Shown here: in pieces, positions 8,369 through 17,918 of the stretch
Numbering within the stretch: the first letter of the stretch is position 1
How the letters are laid out: each line of letters opens with the position of its first letter
Source of the DNA: Salinisphaera sp040361255
GTDB taxonomy: Bacteria > Pseudomonadota > Gammaproteobacteria > Nevskiales > Salinisphaeraceae
Direction: 5' to 3'
Assembly (NCBI RefSeq): GCF_040361255.1
Contig: NZ_APNG01000003.1
Location: forward strand, 124,001-188,000
Length of the DNA: 64,000 bases
Notes under the pieces: model-generated
The model's input: the letters and a program-made list of their open reading frames with translations, nothing else
What the model was told of the DNA's origin: nothing
Database searches by the model: none
Translations under genes and position numbers: made by a program

Positions 8369-9871
8369 ATGAACGATAAGCAATATAATGACGATAATGC
8401 GCGTGCAGACGCGCTGAGTTACAAGTTGATGGCGTTGGGGCCGGCTGCCGGGGCCGTCCTCATGCTGCTGTTACCGGACAGCCTGGAGTTCAATGGCCGG
8501 GTCGCTGCCGGCGGCGCGCTCTGGATGGCGATCTGGTGGATGACCGAGGCCGTGCCCATCGCGGTGACGTCGCTGCTGCCGCTGGTGATCTTTCCGCTTT
8601 TCGGCGCCGGTTCCTTTGCTGCCATGGCGGCCCCTTACTCCAATTCGGTGGTGTTTCTGGTGCTGGGCGGGGTGATCCTCGGGCTGGCCACGGAGCGCAG
8701 CAATTTGCACCGGCGTATCGCCCTGGTGACGATTTCGATCGTGGGCACACGGCCCGATCAGATCGTGCTGGGCATGATGCTGGCCTCGGCGTTTATTTCG
8801 GCCTGGATCTCGAATACGGCGACAGCGGTCATCATGGTGCCGATCGGGGTGTCCATCCTGCATCTGGTGCGCGATCTGGACGGCGTCGGCTACGACCGCA
8901 ACTTTGCCGCATCGCTGATGCTGGGCATCGCCTACGGCGTGACCATGGGGTCGGTCGCCACGCTCATCGGCCAGCCGCCGACCGCGCTGATGAAGGCGTA
9001 TCTGGCCGAACAGCAGGGCTATGACATGGGCTTTGGCCAGTGGATGCTGGTGGGCGTGCCCTTTGCGCTGGTCATGCTGGCGGCGGGATGGGTGATGTTG
9101 ACGAAGGTCATCTATCGGCCGGCACTACGCGAGCTGCCGGGCGGCCGCGCGCTGATCGAAAAGCAGTTGAGTGAACTCGGCGGCCTGCGCATGGCGGAGG
9201 CGCGGGTGGGCATGATCTTTCTGGCGGCGATTTTTTTCTGGATCGTCGTGCCGTTGATCTCGACCATTCCGACCGTCAGGGCAACGCTGCCGTTTCTGTC
9301 ACGTATTTCCTCTAGCCAGGTCGCTATGACCGCGGCGGTTGCCTGTTTTCTGGTGTCGTCCGGCGAACGCGACGGGCGTGGCCGGGCGGTGCCGTTGCTG
9401 AATTGGGAGGCCGCGCGCGACGTGCCCTGGGGGCTGCTGATCCTCTTCGGTGGCGGTCTGAGTCTGTCGGCGGCGTTCACCGCCACGGGGCTGTCGACCT
9501 GGATTGGTAGCCAGGTCGGTGCGTTCAGCGATCTGCCGTTGCTGTTGTCGCTGGCCATTGCCGCCATCGTCGGCCTGACGCTGACCGAGCTCACCAGCAA
9601 TACTGCGACAGCCGCGGCGTTCTTCCCCATCTTCGGTTCGGTGGCTGTCGGCATGGGTATGGATCCACTTCTGATGACCGCGGTCATCACGCTGGCGGTG
9701 TGCTCGGCTTATATGTTGCCGGTGGCCACGCCCTCCAATGCCGTCGCCTTCGGTTCCGGCGAGGTGTCGATCAAGCAGATGGTGCGTGTCGGTGTGTGGC
9801 TGAACATCATCTCGCTCGGGGTGGTGCTGTTTCTGGCGATGACGCTCATCCCGCTTGTGCTCGGCACCTGA
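8369..9871 (+). CDS. DASS/SLC13-family sodium-dependent carboxylate transporter
   Basis: A 500-aa inner-membrane symporter of the divalent anion:Na+ symporter family, about 11-12 membrane helices. Signatures: WWMTEAVPIAVTSLLPLVIFPLFG near residue 55, SAFISAWISNTATAVIMVPIGVSIL in the first SNT repeat and the second repeat TELTSNTATAAAFFPIFG, plus MLPVATPSNAVAFGSGEVSIKQMVRVG at the end. The ATG at 8369 has GGGGGAGG upstream. It sits 87 bases before the muconate cycloisomerase and could import a dicarboxylate such as muconate or succinate; this link is from position only. Confidence 0.88.
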   Translation: MNDKQYNDDNARADALSYKLMALGPAAGAVLMLLLPDSLEFNGRVAAGGALWMAIWWMTEAVPIAVTSLLPLVIFPLFGAGSFAAMAAPYSNSVVFLVLGGVILGLATERSNLHRRIALVTISIVGTRPDQIVLGMMLASAFISAWISNTATAVIMVPIGVSILHLVRDLDGVGYDRNFAASLMLGIAYGVTMGSVATLIGQPPTALMKAYLAEQQGYDMGFGQWMLVGVPFALVMLAAGWVMLTKVIYRPALRELPGGRALIEKQLSELGGLRMAEARVGMIFLAAIFFWIVVPLISTIPTVRATLPFLSRISSSQVAMTAAVACFLVSSGERDGRGRAVPLLNWEAARDVPWGLLILFGGGLSLSAAFTATGLSTWIGSQVGAFSDLPLLLSLAIAAIVGLTLTELTSNTATAAAFFPIFGSVAVGMGMDPLLMTAVITLAVCSAYMLPVATPSNAVAFGSGEVSIKQMVRVGVWLNIISLGVVLFLAMTLIPLVLGT

Positions 9872-9958
9872 GTGCCGGTGTCAGTCTTGCCGACCAAAAC
9901 AAATGACTATGACAATTAATACGATATCTGTTTGTCCGACGCGCCTGCGGGGCCGTCC

Positions 9959-11104
9959 ATGAGCCCGGCGCGCGACCTCTGCCGCGAAACCACGATTTGC
10001 ACCGTGCGCGCCCGCATCATCGAGGCGCCCACGACACGGCAACACAAGCTGTCCAACACGAGCATCCGCTATCAGGGCTATGTGTTCGTGGAAGTGCAGC
10101 TGGACAATGGCGTGACCGGCTACGGCGAAGGCTCGACCCTGGGCGGGCCGCGCTGGGCCGAGGAAAGCGTCGAGGCCATGAAAGCCAATATCGACGGCTA
10201 TCTCGCCCCCGCGCTGATCGGGCATGCTGCCTCGCAGCTGGAACAGGCGAGCGTGTTGATGGATCGCGCTGCCAAGCGAAACTTCGGCGCCAAATCCGCG
10301 ATCGACATGGCGCTGCTCGATGGCCTGGGCAAGACGCTGAACGTGCCCGCCCATGTGCTGCTGGGCGGCGCGGTGCGGCAAAGCTTCGATACGGTCTGGG
10401 CGCTGGCCTCCGGCGATGCTGTCCAGGAGGTCGACGAGGCACAGGCGATGATCGCGCGCGGCTGGTTCAACCGCTTCAAGATCAAGCTCGGTTTCGCTGA
10501 TCCGGCCACCGATATGGCCCGTATTCGTGCGCTGCGTCACGCCCTGCCGGCGCACACAGTGCTTATTGTCGACGTCAATCAGGGTTGGTCGGAAGCCGAG
10601 TGCATACGCCATCTGCCCGCGCTGGCGGCGCTGGAGGTCGATCTGGTCGAACAGCCGATCGTCGCCGGTCACCGCGAGGCCAGCCAGCGCGTGGCTGCCC
10701 GTGCGCCCATGCCGATCATGATGGATGAAAGTGTCTCGACCCTGGCCGAGGCGCGCCAAGAAACAGCAGCGGCCACCGGCCAGGTGCTTTCGCTCAAGCT
10801 GTGCAAGCACGGCAGTGCGCATAACCTCAAGCGCGTGGCGGGTATCGCGGCGGCGGCGGGAGTCGAACTCTATGGCGGCTGTCTGCTGGAAAGCTCGATC
10901 GGCGCGGCGGGCCATCTGCAGGTGTTTGCGACCCTGCCACGGCTCGAGTGGGGCACTGAGCAGTTCGGCCCGAAGATACTCGTCGAGGATCTGGTGACCG
11001 ACAGCCTCGTCTATCGGGATTTTAAGGTGCATCTGCCGGACGCGCCGGGTATTGGTGTCACCCCCGATCCGGACATTATCGACAAACTCGCGAAAAAGGA
11101 CTGA
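9959..11104 (+). CDS. catB: Muconate cycloisomerase (CatB-like)
   Basis: Member of the muconate lactonizing branch of the enolase superfamily, 381 aa from ATG 9959; a TTG nine codons earlier is less likely. It would convert cis,cis-muconate to muconolactone in the catechol branch of the beta-ketoadipate pathway. The catalytic set is visible: KIKL (acid/base Lys), metal ligands in IVDVNQGW, VEQPI and MMDESVST, and the second Lys in LSLKLCKHG. The substrate loop HKLSNTSIRYQGYVFVEV resembles CatB. It is followed one base later by a small SCP2-like gene, a hydrolase and a LysR gene. No catA or catC is adjacent, so a modified muconate is possible. Confidence 0.82.
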   Translation: MSPARDLCRETTICTVRARIIEAPTTRQHKLSNTSIRYQGYVFVEVQLDNGVTGYGEGSTLGGPRWAEESVEAMKANIDGYLAPALIGHAASQLEQASVLMDRAAKRNFGAKSAIDMALLDGLGKTLNVPAHVLLGGAVRQSFDTVWALASGDAVQEVDEAQAMIARGWFNRFKIKLGFADPATDMARIRALRHALPAHTVLIVDVNQGWSEAECIRHLPALAALEVDLVEQPIVAGHREASQRVAARAPMPIMMDESVSTLAEARQETAAATGQVLSLKLCKHGSAHNLKRVAGIAAAAGVELYGGCLLESSIGAAGHLQVFATLPRLEWGTEQFGPKILVEDLVTDSLVYRDFKVHLPDAPGIGVTPDPDIIDKLAKKD

Positions 11105-11105
11105 C

Positions 11106-11492
11106 ATGACCACGCGCGATCTCGTATCCCGCTTTGCGGCGATGGGCCAGGCCCTGGCGGAACGGCCGCATCTGGCCCGGCTGGGCGCCCTGTTCAGCGA
11201 AACGGTGCTCGTCGAGGTGGACGGCGAGCAGGTATTTCTGCGCTTTCATCGCGGAGCGCTGGAGCACGTCGAGCCAGGGCCGTCGATGAAGATTCCGTGG
11301 CGCTTTGCCTTGCGCGTGGACGGCGAAGCGCTGGACGAATTCTGGTCGCCGGAGCCGGCCCCGTTTTTTCACGACATCTTCGGTTTTGTGAAAACCGGGC
11401 GCGGGCGCATCGACGGCGACATTCTCGCTCTGGTCAAGAACCTGCGTTTCTTCAAGGAATTCATGGCGCTGGGAAGGCAGGAGCAGGTATGA
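11106..11492 (+). CDS. Small SCP2-like/hypothetical protein in the catB operon
   Basis: A 128-aa soluble protein: ALFSETVLVEVDGEQVFLRFHRGALEHVEPGPSMKIPWRFALRVDGEALDEFW, reminiscent of the sterol-carrier-protein-2 fold, and a C-terminal VKNLRFFKEFMALGR. It starts one base after catB stops and its TGA overlaps the hydrolase ATG (ATGA), so it is translated with both neighbours. A lipid or hydrophobic-intermediate-binding role would suit the fold, but the assignment is tentative. Confidence 0.55.
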   Translation: MTTRDLVSRFAAMGQALAERPHLARLGALFSETVLVEVDGEQVFLRFHRGALEHVEPGPSMKIPWRFALRVDGEALDEFWSPEPAPFFHDIFGFVKTGRGRIDGDILALVKNLRFFKEFMALGRQEQV

Positions 11493-12325
11493 ACATCGAA
11501 CCGATCGTGGGCCGCTACGTCAGTGTGGACGTTCAAGGTCAAACCTATCGCGTCTACTTCGAAGAAGCCGGCGAGGGCCAGCCGGTGCTGTGTTTTCATA
11601 CCGCCGGCGCGGATTCGCGCCAATGGCGCCATTTGATGAACGATGCGCAGGTCACGGCGAATCACCGGCTCATCGCTGTGGACATGCCCTGGCATGGCAA
11701 GTCGCTGCCGCCCGAAGGCTGGGAGACCCAGGAATACCTGCTGACCACCGAGTTCTATATCGAGGTCGTGCAGGCGCTGTGTGCGGCGCTGAATCTGTCG
11801 CAACCGATCTTTGCCGGCTGCTCGATGGGTGGCCGTATCGCCTTGCAACTGGCGTTGCATCATGCGGCCTCGTTCAAGGGCTTTATCGCGATCGAGGCCA
11901 GCGATTTTCAACCGGCCTGGTACGACATCGACTGGTTCCATCGGCCCGATGCGCACGGCGGCGAAATGGGCGCGGCGCTTGTCAGCGCCAACATAGCGCC
12001 GCAGGGTCCGGCGGTGGAACGCTGGAATACGCAGTGGATGTTCATGCAGTCCGGCCCCGGCGTGTTTCGTGGCGACCTGAGTTTCTATACCCAGGACGAC
12101 AGCCTCGTGGGCCGGCTGGGTGAGATCGATACCGCCCAAACCCCGGTGCATATCATGGTGGGCGAATACGATATGACCTGCACGCCCGATGATGCGCGCC
12201 GCACGGCCGAGGCCATTGATGGGGCCACACTTGCGATCATGCCGGGTATCGGCCATTTTCCGATGAGCGAAAACCCTGCGGCGTTTCGTCCCTTCTTTCT
12301 GGAAGCGCTGGACAAGATGGCCTGA
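11489..12325 (+). CDS. Alpha/beta hydrolase, possible lactone hydrolase
   Basis: A 278-aa alpha/beta hydrolase with nucleophile elbow GCSMGG near residue 110, oxyanion segment CFHTAGADSRQW, acid in MVGEYDMTC and catalytic His in GIGHFPMSENP. The arrangement resembles enol-lactonases such as PcaD and C-C hydrolases. Being coupled by a four-base overlap to the SCP2-like gene and directly after catB, it may open the lactone made by the cycloisomerase. Exact substrate cannot be told. Confidence 0.78.
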   Translation: MNIEPIVGRYVSVDVQGQTYRVYFEEAGEGQPVLCFHTAGADSRQWRHLMNDAQVTANHRLIAVDMPWHGKSLPPEGWETQEYLLTTEFYIEVVQALCAALNLSQPIFAGCSMGGRIALQLALHHAASFKGFIAIEASDFQPAWYDIDWFHRPDAHGGEMGAALVSANIAPQGPAVERWNTQWMFMQSGPGVFRGDLSFYTQDDSLVGRLGEIDTAQTPVHIMVGEYDMTCTPDDARRTAEAIDGATLAIMPGIGHFPMSENPAAFRPFFLEALDKMA

Positions 12326-12363
12326 ACCGGTCGGGTTTCGCGGGCAGCGGAGGCCCGGGCGGT

Positions 12364-13257
12364 TTGGAACTGAAGAAATTTCGATACTTCATCGCGGTGG
12401 CCGAAGAGCTTCATTTCGGCCGCGCGGCGGCGCGCCTGGGTATCGCGCAACCACCGCTCAGCCGCCAGATCGCCGCGCTGGAACGTACGCTGCAAGCCCG
12501 CCTGTTCGACCGCTCGCGTAGCCAGATTCGTCTAACCCAGGCCGGCGAGGCGTTGCTCGAACGTGCCCGCGATCTGATCGAGCGTCTGGAAAGCACCTGT
12601 CGGGAGGTGCAACTGATCGGCCAGGGTGGCGCGGGGCGTCTGCGGATCGCCTTCGTCGGCTCGGCCACGCACGGCCCGCTGCCCGCGCTGATCAAGTTCT
12701 ATCGCTCGCGTTTTCCGCATGTGGACCTGTCGCCCTCGGCGATGAATAACGCCGAACTGGAGCGGGCGCTGATCCAACGCGATATCGATATCGCCGTGGC
12801 CCGTCCGCGGCTGCGTGGCGACAATCTGCGCTCCATGCTCTTTGTCGACGAACCGCTGGTGCTGGCCTTGCCGGATACCTCAGCGCTGGCCCAACAGGCC
12901 GCGCCGGTGGCCCTGTCCGGTTTGGCCCGCGAAACCTGGGTGTTCTACCCGCGCCGGCCGCGCCCAAGTTTCGCCGACCATGCTGTGCGCTGCTGCGAAA
13001 TGAACGGATTCACGCCACGCGACCAGATTTTCGCCCAGGACTACCAGACCGCCATATCGCTGGTATCCGTCGGCGTGGGCCTGTCGCTCGTGCCCGAAAG
13101 CGTGAGTCGGGTGCAGCGCCCCGGTGTGTGCTTTAGGCCCATGCTCGGTGAGAATCCGGGCACCCAGCTCACGATTCAGGCGCGCAACGACAATCGCCTG
13201 CCCCAGGTGCTCAACTTCTTCGATGCCGTGCGTGAGTTTGCGGGTCGTACGGGTTGA
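12364..13257 (+). CDS. LysR-type regulator, CatR/BenM-like
   Basis: A 297-aa LysR regulator beginning at TTG 12364 (LELKKFRYFIAVAEELHFGRAAARLGIAQPPLSRQIAALE), a start whose sequence matches the common MELRxLRYF opening of the CatR/BenM/CatM group; AGCGGAGG lies upstream. The effector domain includes RLRIAFVGSATHGPLPALIKFYRSRFP. It lies 38 bases downstream of the hydrolase in the same direction rather than divergent from catB as is usual, so it may be cotranscribed. It probably senses muconate or a related metabolite. Confidence 0.85.
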   Translation: MELKKFRYFIAVAEELHFGRAAARLGIAQPPLSRQIAALERTLQARLFDRSRSQIRLTQAGEALLERARDLIERLESTCREVQLIGQGGAGRLRIAFVGSATHGPLPALIKFYRSRFPHVDLSPSAMNNAELERALIQRDIDIAVARPRLRGDNLRSMLFVDEPLVLALPDTSALAQQAAPVALSGLARETWVFYPRRPRPSFADHAVRCCEMNGFTPRDQIFAQDYQTAISLVSVGVGLSLVPESVSRVQRPGVCFRPMLGENPGTQLTIQARNDNRLPQVLNFFDAVREFAGRTG

Positions 13258-13328
13258 GCGCGTGACCGCGCATACCCGCGCGATGTCGTCGTCGAGGTTA
13301 GCCCGCAGCGTTTTTACAACACGATTGA

Positions 13329-13363
13329 AAAAACAACGCCGGCGTATGGCCGGCGTTGTTTTT
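13329..13363. terminator. Bidirectional intrinsic terminator
   Basis: Fifteen-base perfect arms (13329-13343 and 13349-13363) around a five-base GTATG loop; the stem core is ACAACGCCGGC flanked by A and T runs, so it can work on both strands. It separates the converging lysR and dehydrogenase genes. Confidence 0.88.
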
Positions 13364-13378
13364 GTCTAGCGAGCTTGC

Positions 13379-15818
13379 CTAGGTCGACGGCTTGTCGGGC
13401 AGCGCGAAGGCGATGGTGTAATCGCCGCGGTACGTGCCCAACGGTTGATGGCCGCCGGCGGTAATCACCACGTATTCGCGCCCGTCCGCGCCCCGATAGA
13501 TCGACGGATTCGCCTGGCCGCCGGCCGGCAGGTAGGTCGACCACAACACCTTGCCCGTTTGGGTGTCGTAGGCACGCAGCATGTTGTCGGCGGTGCCGGC
13601 GATGAAGGTCAGCCCGCCGGCGGTCATCACGCCGCCGCCGAGATCCGGCACGCTGCTGGGCAGGGGCAGATTCTGCTTGAAGTTGAACGGGCCGGTATGG
13701 CGACTGTTGCCCAGGGGCGCACGCCACTTCGTTTTGCCGCTGGCCAGATCGATCTGGTTGATCGTCGCCCAGGGCGGGGCGTTACAGGGCATCTTGATCG
13801 GGCTGAGAAACGGATGCAGGTGGATGGCATAGGCCAGGCCGTACTGCGGTTTCCACGTGCCGCCGCCATACCCGTCCGGCGGCATGCCCTTGCCGTCCCA
13901 GCGCTGGATTGCGGGTGGGTGGTCGGCTTCGTCGCGCGGGATCAGGGTGCCGATAAACGGCAGATAGTTGGCGACGATATTCATCTCGCCGTCAGGCGAG
14001 AACGACGCGCCGTACCAGTCACTGGTGCCGTCGAAGGTCGGGAACATGATCGAACCCTGGCGGGTGGGCGGCGTGAAATCCCCCTTGTAATACGACTGCT
14101 GGAAACGCACGCGACACCACATCTGATCGAACGGTGTGGCGCCCCACATATCGGTGGCGCGCAGGTCGCGTTTGGGAAATTGCGGTTCGTCGGGGGAGTA
14201 GGGTTGGGTCTTGGACAGCCAGCCCTTGTCGTAGACGCCGTCTTCCGGGCCGCCGGGTACGGGCTGTTCCACCACGCGCTTGATCGGCTCGCCGGTCAGG
14301 CGGTTGAGTACGAACACCTGGCCGCGCTTGTTGGTCGACACCAGCGCGGGCGTGTGGCCGCCATGCCGGTCGGGCCACTGCACCAGACTCGGGCCAATCG
14401 GGATATCGAAATCCCACAGGTCGGTGTGCGCTTCCTGGAAGTGCCAGAGTTCCTCGCCGGTCTTGGCGTTGAGCGCGACGATCGAGCCGGAGTATGCATC
14501 GTCGAACGGCCGGCGCTTGTCGCCGAAGTAGTCGGGCGTGGCGTTGCCCGTGGGCAGATAGACGATGTCGTTGTCTTCATCGCCACTGATGCGCCCCCAC
14601 ACATTGGGGGTGGATGGCGTATAGATTTCGCCCTCGGCCAACGGCGCGGTGGGGTTGGCCTTGCCCAGATCCCAGTGCCAGACGAGTTGACCGGTGACGG
14701 CATCCCAGGCGCGCACGACGCCGGAGGGCTCGCCCCAATACCAGTTGTCGAATACATTGCCGCCGGTATAGACCCGGCCGTTCATGACCAACGGTGCCGA
14801 GGTTTGTACCAACGTACCGGGCTTCATCGGACCGATGTTCTGGGATAGATCGATCATGCCGTTCGTGCCGAAGCCGGGGCATTTCTTGCCGGTCTTCGCG
14901 TCGAGCGCGACGACGTATCGGCCCATGGTCGGCGCGATGATGCGCGTGGCGCACATCTGGCTGCCGTCGGGCGCTTGATAATCGGCCGGTGCCTTGTAGT
15001 AGGCCACGCCGCGGCAGTTGACGAAGTTGTTGACCGAATCGTCGATGCCCGTGGGTTTGAACTTCCACTTTTGCTTGCCGGTGGTGGCATCGAGTGCCAC
15101 CACCCAGGCATTGGGCGTACAGGTATAGGCCGTATTGCCGATCTTGATCGGTGTGGCCTCCGAGCCCCAGTGCGGCGATTCGTCGTAGGCGTGATTCATG
15201 TCGCCGCTGCGATACGTCCAGGCTTTTTGCAGCTGCGCGACATTGTCGGTGTTGATCTGATCGAGCGGCGAGAATCGGCTCTGGCCCTTGGTACGGCCCC
15301 AGCTCGGCCAGTCGCCGGGACCGACCGATGTGGCCGGCAATGTGACGTGCTCGCCGTTGTCGTTATCCGCCACGGGGCCATCGGGATGGCTTATCCACGG
15401 CATGCTGAGCATTACGCCGATACCGACGACGATCAGCGCAAGCGATGCCAGACCGCTCGTCAGCGCCGGAGCCTTGGCCGACGCGATGCCACGCCATGCC
15501 CAGGGCAGCATCAACAGCAAAGCGATCAACAACGTCATGTCCAGACGTGGGATCGCAGTAAATACCGTCCACTGATTGAAGCCGGTTTCGGCAAACGACC
15601 AGACGACGACCGCCGCGAACAACAGCAGGTGCAGCCAGAAGGCAAATGCCGCGCCGCGCGATCAGCAGGCCGCCGACGAGCAGATACCCAAGGCCGCCGA
15701 TCAGATAGGCCGGTGTGCCACCGACACGGGTAAGCCAGATGCCCTCGGCGAGTAGCAGCAGGCCAAAAATGACCGTCGCCACACCCATGACGAGAGCCAG
15801 ACGATTCGTTCGCTTCAT
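13379..15818 (-). pseudogene. gcd: Membrane PQQ-dependent glucose/quinate dehydrogenase, interrupted by a one-base frameshift
   Basis: Quinoprotein dehydrogenase of the membrane GDH/quinate dehydrogenase family: five N-terminal membrane helices then an eight-bladed PQQ propeller in the periplasm. The first 57 codons (MKRTNRLALVMG to GGLLIARR) are in one frame; from about base 15650 the family sequence continues as AFAFWLHLLLFAAVVVWSFAETGFNQW in another. Removing one base at 15649-15653 restores one protein of about 812 aa. The rest is intact: WPSWGRTKGQSRFSPL, HTDLWDFDIP with the catalytic Asp, TNKRGQVFVLNRLTGEP with the conserved Lys, and AGGHQPLGTYRGDYTIAFALP. Could be a true inactivating mutation or sequence error. 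Glucose versus quinate is unresolved. Confidence 0.82.
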
Positions 15819-15840
15819 CGTGTGACACCCCTCGTGCCAA

Positions 15841-15859
15841 TAATTGTCATATGCAATTA
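15841..15859. promoter_or_regulatory. Inverted repeat upstream of the PQQ dehydrogenase
   Basis: Arms TAATTG and CAATTA around TCATATG, 22 bases before the dehydrogenase ATG. It is an AT-rich island in GC-rich DNA and could be an operator overlapping the promoter. No regulator can be named. Confidence 0.35.
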
Positions 15860-16209
15860 AAAGGGTAACAGGGCGTACCAGCGTCTGCTCGTTTGCGCGG
15901 CGCCACGACTCGCACAGCGAGCGCGCGTGTTATCGGATGACCGACGAGTAGCGGCCAGGCGCGCGACGGTTTACGCGCCAGGTTTGTCTTCACGATCAAT
16001 AGCCTCTGCGGCTTGGTGGTCGTACTCGATCACCTCACCGTGCCTACGTATGGCAAGCCAGACGCTCAGCCCGGAATCGATGGATTGTGCCCGTCCACTC
16101 GTTCTCGCCGCGCTTGTGGGCGTGGCCCATCGCCAAATCGTTTAACATCGGGCCCACGAAAAAGCCGCGCTGTGCCGGCGAGCCCGTTCAATCAGAAGGA
16201 ATGTGTTGT
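15860..16209. other. Intergenic region between the dehydrogenase and prpD
   Basis: About 350 bases with the divergent promoters of both genes. Short reading frames are present on each strand, but none has a ribosome site and recognisable product. One minus-strand frame around 15983-16110 reads protein-like (IDSGLSVWLAIRRHGEVIEY) yet has no start codon, so it might be a gene remnant. Confidence 0.35.
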
Positions 16210-17763
16210 ATGACCGCTACGATCCACACCGTTGCCGTCGAGAAAACCAGCGGCGATCTGGCCCGCGAGCAGCAGCTGGCCTGGAAGCTGGCCGAGCTGG
16301 CCACGCGTGCGAAGGACGCGCCGCAGGACGACGAGGCCGTGGCGATGGCCAAGAACCGCATCATCGATAACGCCGCGATCGCGCTCGGTGCCGCCAATGA
16401 GCGTGCCGTGAAGGTCGCCCGCAGCGATGCGCAGGGCTCGAAGGGCACCGGCAAGGCGACCGTCTGGGGCCTGACCGACACCTTCGCGCCGGTGCCCGCG
16501 GCCTTCGCCAACGCCGTGGCCGTGCGTTTTCTGGATAACGACGACTGCTATCTGGCGGCCGAGTATTCACATCCGGACGACAACATCTCGCCGATCATTG
16601 CAGTCGGCCAGCATCTGGGTGTGTCCGGCGCGGATATCCTGCGCGGCATCGTGGTGGCCTATGAAGTGCATGTGGCACTGGTGGGCACCGGCGATGGCAC
16701 GGGCATTTGCCTGCACAAGCACAAGGTCGACCATATGACCCATATCGCCGCGGGCACCGCGGCCGGTTTGTCGTCCATGCTGGGGCTGACCACCGAGCAG
16801 ACCTATCACGCGATCAACTTCGCGGTGCACAACGCCATTTCCTCGCGCCAGTCCCGCAAGGGCGATATCGGCGCCCAGAAGGAATTCGTGCCGGGCTTCT
16901 CGGCCGAGATTTCCATCAAGGCCGTCCACCACGCCATGCACGGGCTCAAGGGACCGAACCCGGTCTATGAAGGCGTGGATTCCATCATCCGTCGGTTCCT
17001 GAACGGCCGCGACGACGAAAACGCCGTCTACAAGGTCGAGCTGGCCGAGCCGGGTGTGGACGGCCTGCGCAACATCATGAAGACCTATCCGAAGCAGTAC
17101 GCCTTCGAATACCAGGGCCAGGCCATCATCGACCTGGCGCTGGAACTGCGCGCTCAGCTGCCCAAGAAAGGCGACGACATCGATCTCGATCAGATCGAGA
17201 AGATCGTGCTGGAAACCAGCCATCACACCCATCACGTGATCGGCACCGATGCCCAGGACCCGCAGAAGATCGACCCGGATTCGCCGCGCGGCACGCTGGA
17301 CCACAGCATCATGTTCGCCATTGCCCGCTGCATTCAGGCCGGCGAGTTCCACAAAGACCGCGCTTACCAGATGACGCAGGCTGAAAAAGACGAACTGCGT
17401 GCGCTGATGGCCCGTATCGAAACCCAGTTCGACCAGCGCTGGGAAGACCTCTACCACGACCAGGACCCGAACGTGCAGGCCTATGGCGGGCGCATGATCA
17501 TCACCCTGGCCGACGGCAAGGAAGTGGCCGACGAAAAGACCCGCGCCAATGCGCACCCCGGTGGCGACACGCCCTGGCAGCGCCCGGACTACGAAGCCAA
17601 GCTGGCCGACTACACCAAGGATCTGGTATCGGATGGCGAGCGTGCCCGCTTCATCGAGGCCGTGAACGGCATGGACTCGATCAGCGGCGACGAACTGGCC
17701 ACGATCAACCTCGTGGTGGATGCCGGCACGCTGGAAACGCCGGATACGCAGGGTATTTACTAG
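16210..17763 (+). CDS. prpD: 2-Methylcitrate dehydratase (MmgE/PrpD family)
   Basis: A 517-aa MmgE/PrpD protein, the dehydratase that turns 2-methylcitrate into 2-methylaconitate in propionate breakdown. It matches the PrpD type seen in mycobacteria: EQQLAWKLAELA, KNRIIDNAAIALGAA, VRFLDNDDCYLAAEYSHPDDNISPI, GICLHKHKVDHMTHIAAGTAAGL, SRQSRKGDIGAQKEFVPGFSAE and LETSHHTHHVIGTDAQDPQKIDPDSPRGTLDHS. Start ATG at 16210 follows AGAAGGAATG. The usual partners prpB and prpC are not nearby; the gene stands alone and ends in an intrinsic terminator. Confidence 0.85.
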   Translation: MTATIHTVAVEKTSGDLAREQQLAWKLAELATRAKDAPQDDEAVAMAKNRIIDNAAIALGAANERAVKVARSDAQGSKGTGKATVWGLTDTFAPVPAAFANAVAVRFLDNDDCYLAAEYSHPDDNISPIIAVGQHLGVSGADILRGIVVAYEVHVALVGTGDGTGICLHKHKVDHMTHIAAGTAAGLSSMLGLTTEQTYHAINFAVHNAISSRQSRKGDIGAQKEFVPGFSAEISIKAVHHAMHGLKGPNPVYEGVDSIIRRFLNGRDDENAVYKVELAEPGVDGLRNIMKTYPKQYAFEYQGQAIIDLALELRAQLPKKGDDIDLDQIEKIVLETSHHTHHVIGTDAQDPQKIDPDSPRGTLDHSIMFAIARCIQAGEFHKDRAYQMTQAEKDELRALMARIETQFDQRWEDLYHDQDPNVQAYGGRMIITLADGKEVADEKTRANAHPGGDTPWQRPDYEAKLADYTKDLVSDGERARFIEAVNGMDSISGDELATINLVVDAGTLETPDTQGIY

Positions 17764-17799
17764 CGCTGGTTTTATCGCGGCTTTGCCGCGAAGTACCAC

Positions 17800-17831
17800 G
17801 GCCCCGGCGCCTTTGGCGTCGGGGCCTTTTT
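17800..17831 (+). terminator. Intrinsic terminator of prpD
   Basis: Twelve-base arms GGCCCCGGCGCC and GGCGTCGGGGCC (one G-U pair), TTT loop, then TTTTT, 37 bases after the prpD stop. Confidence 0.88.
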
Positions 17832-17918
17832 ATGTCGGATCGGCGAAATCACAAAGTGCCTACAGCGCAGTTTTACCTCGAGTCGAGTTGACTACATGGC
17901 CGCGACTTGATGTCGAGG

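Noticed and set aside
15927..16145. Short plus-strand frame before prpD
   Set aside because: No ribosome site, composition unlike neighbouring genes; probably chance.
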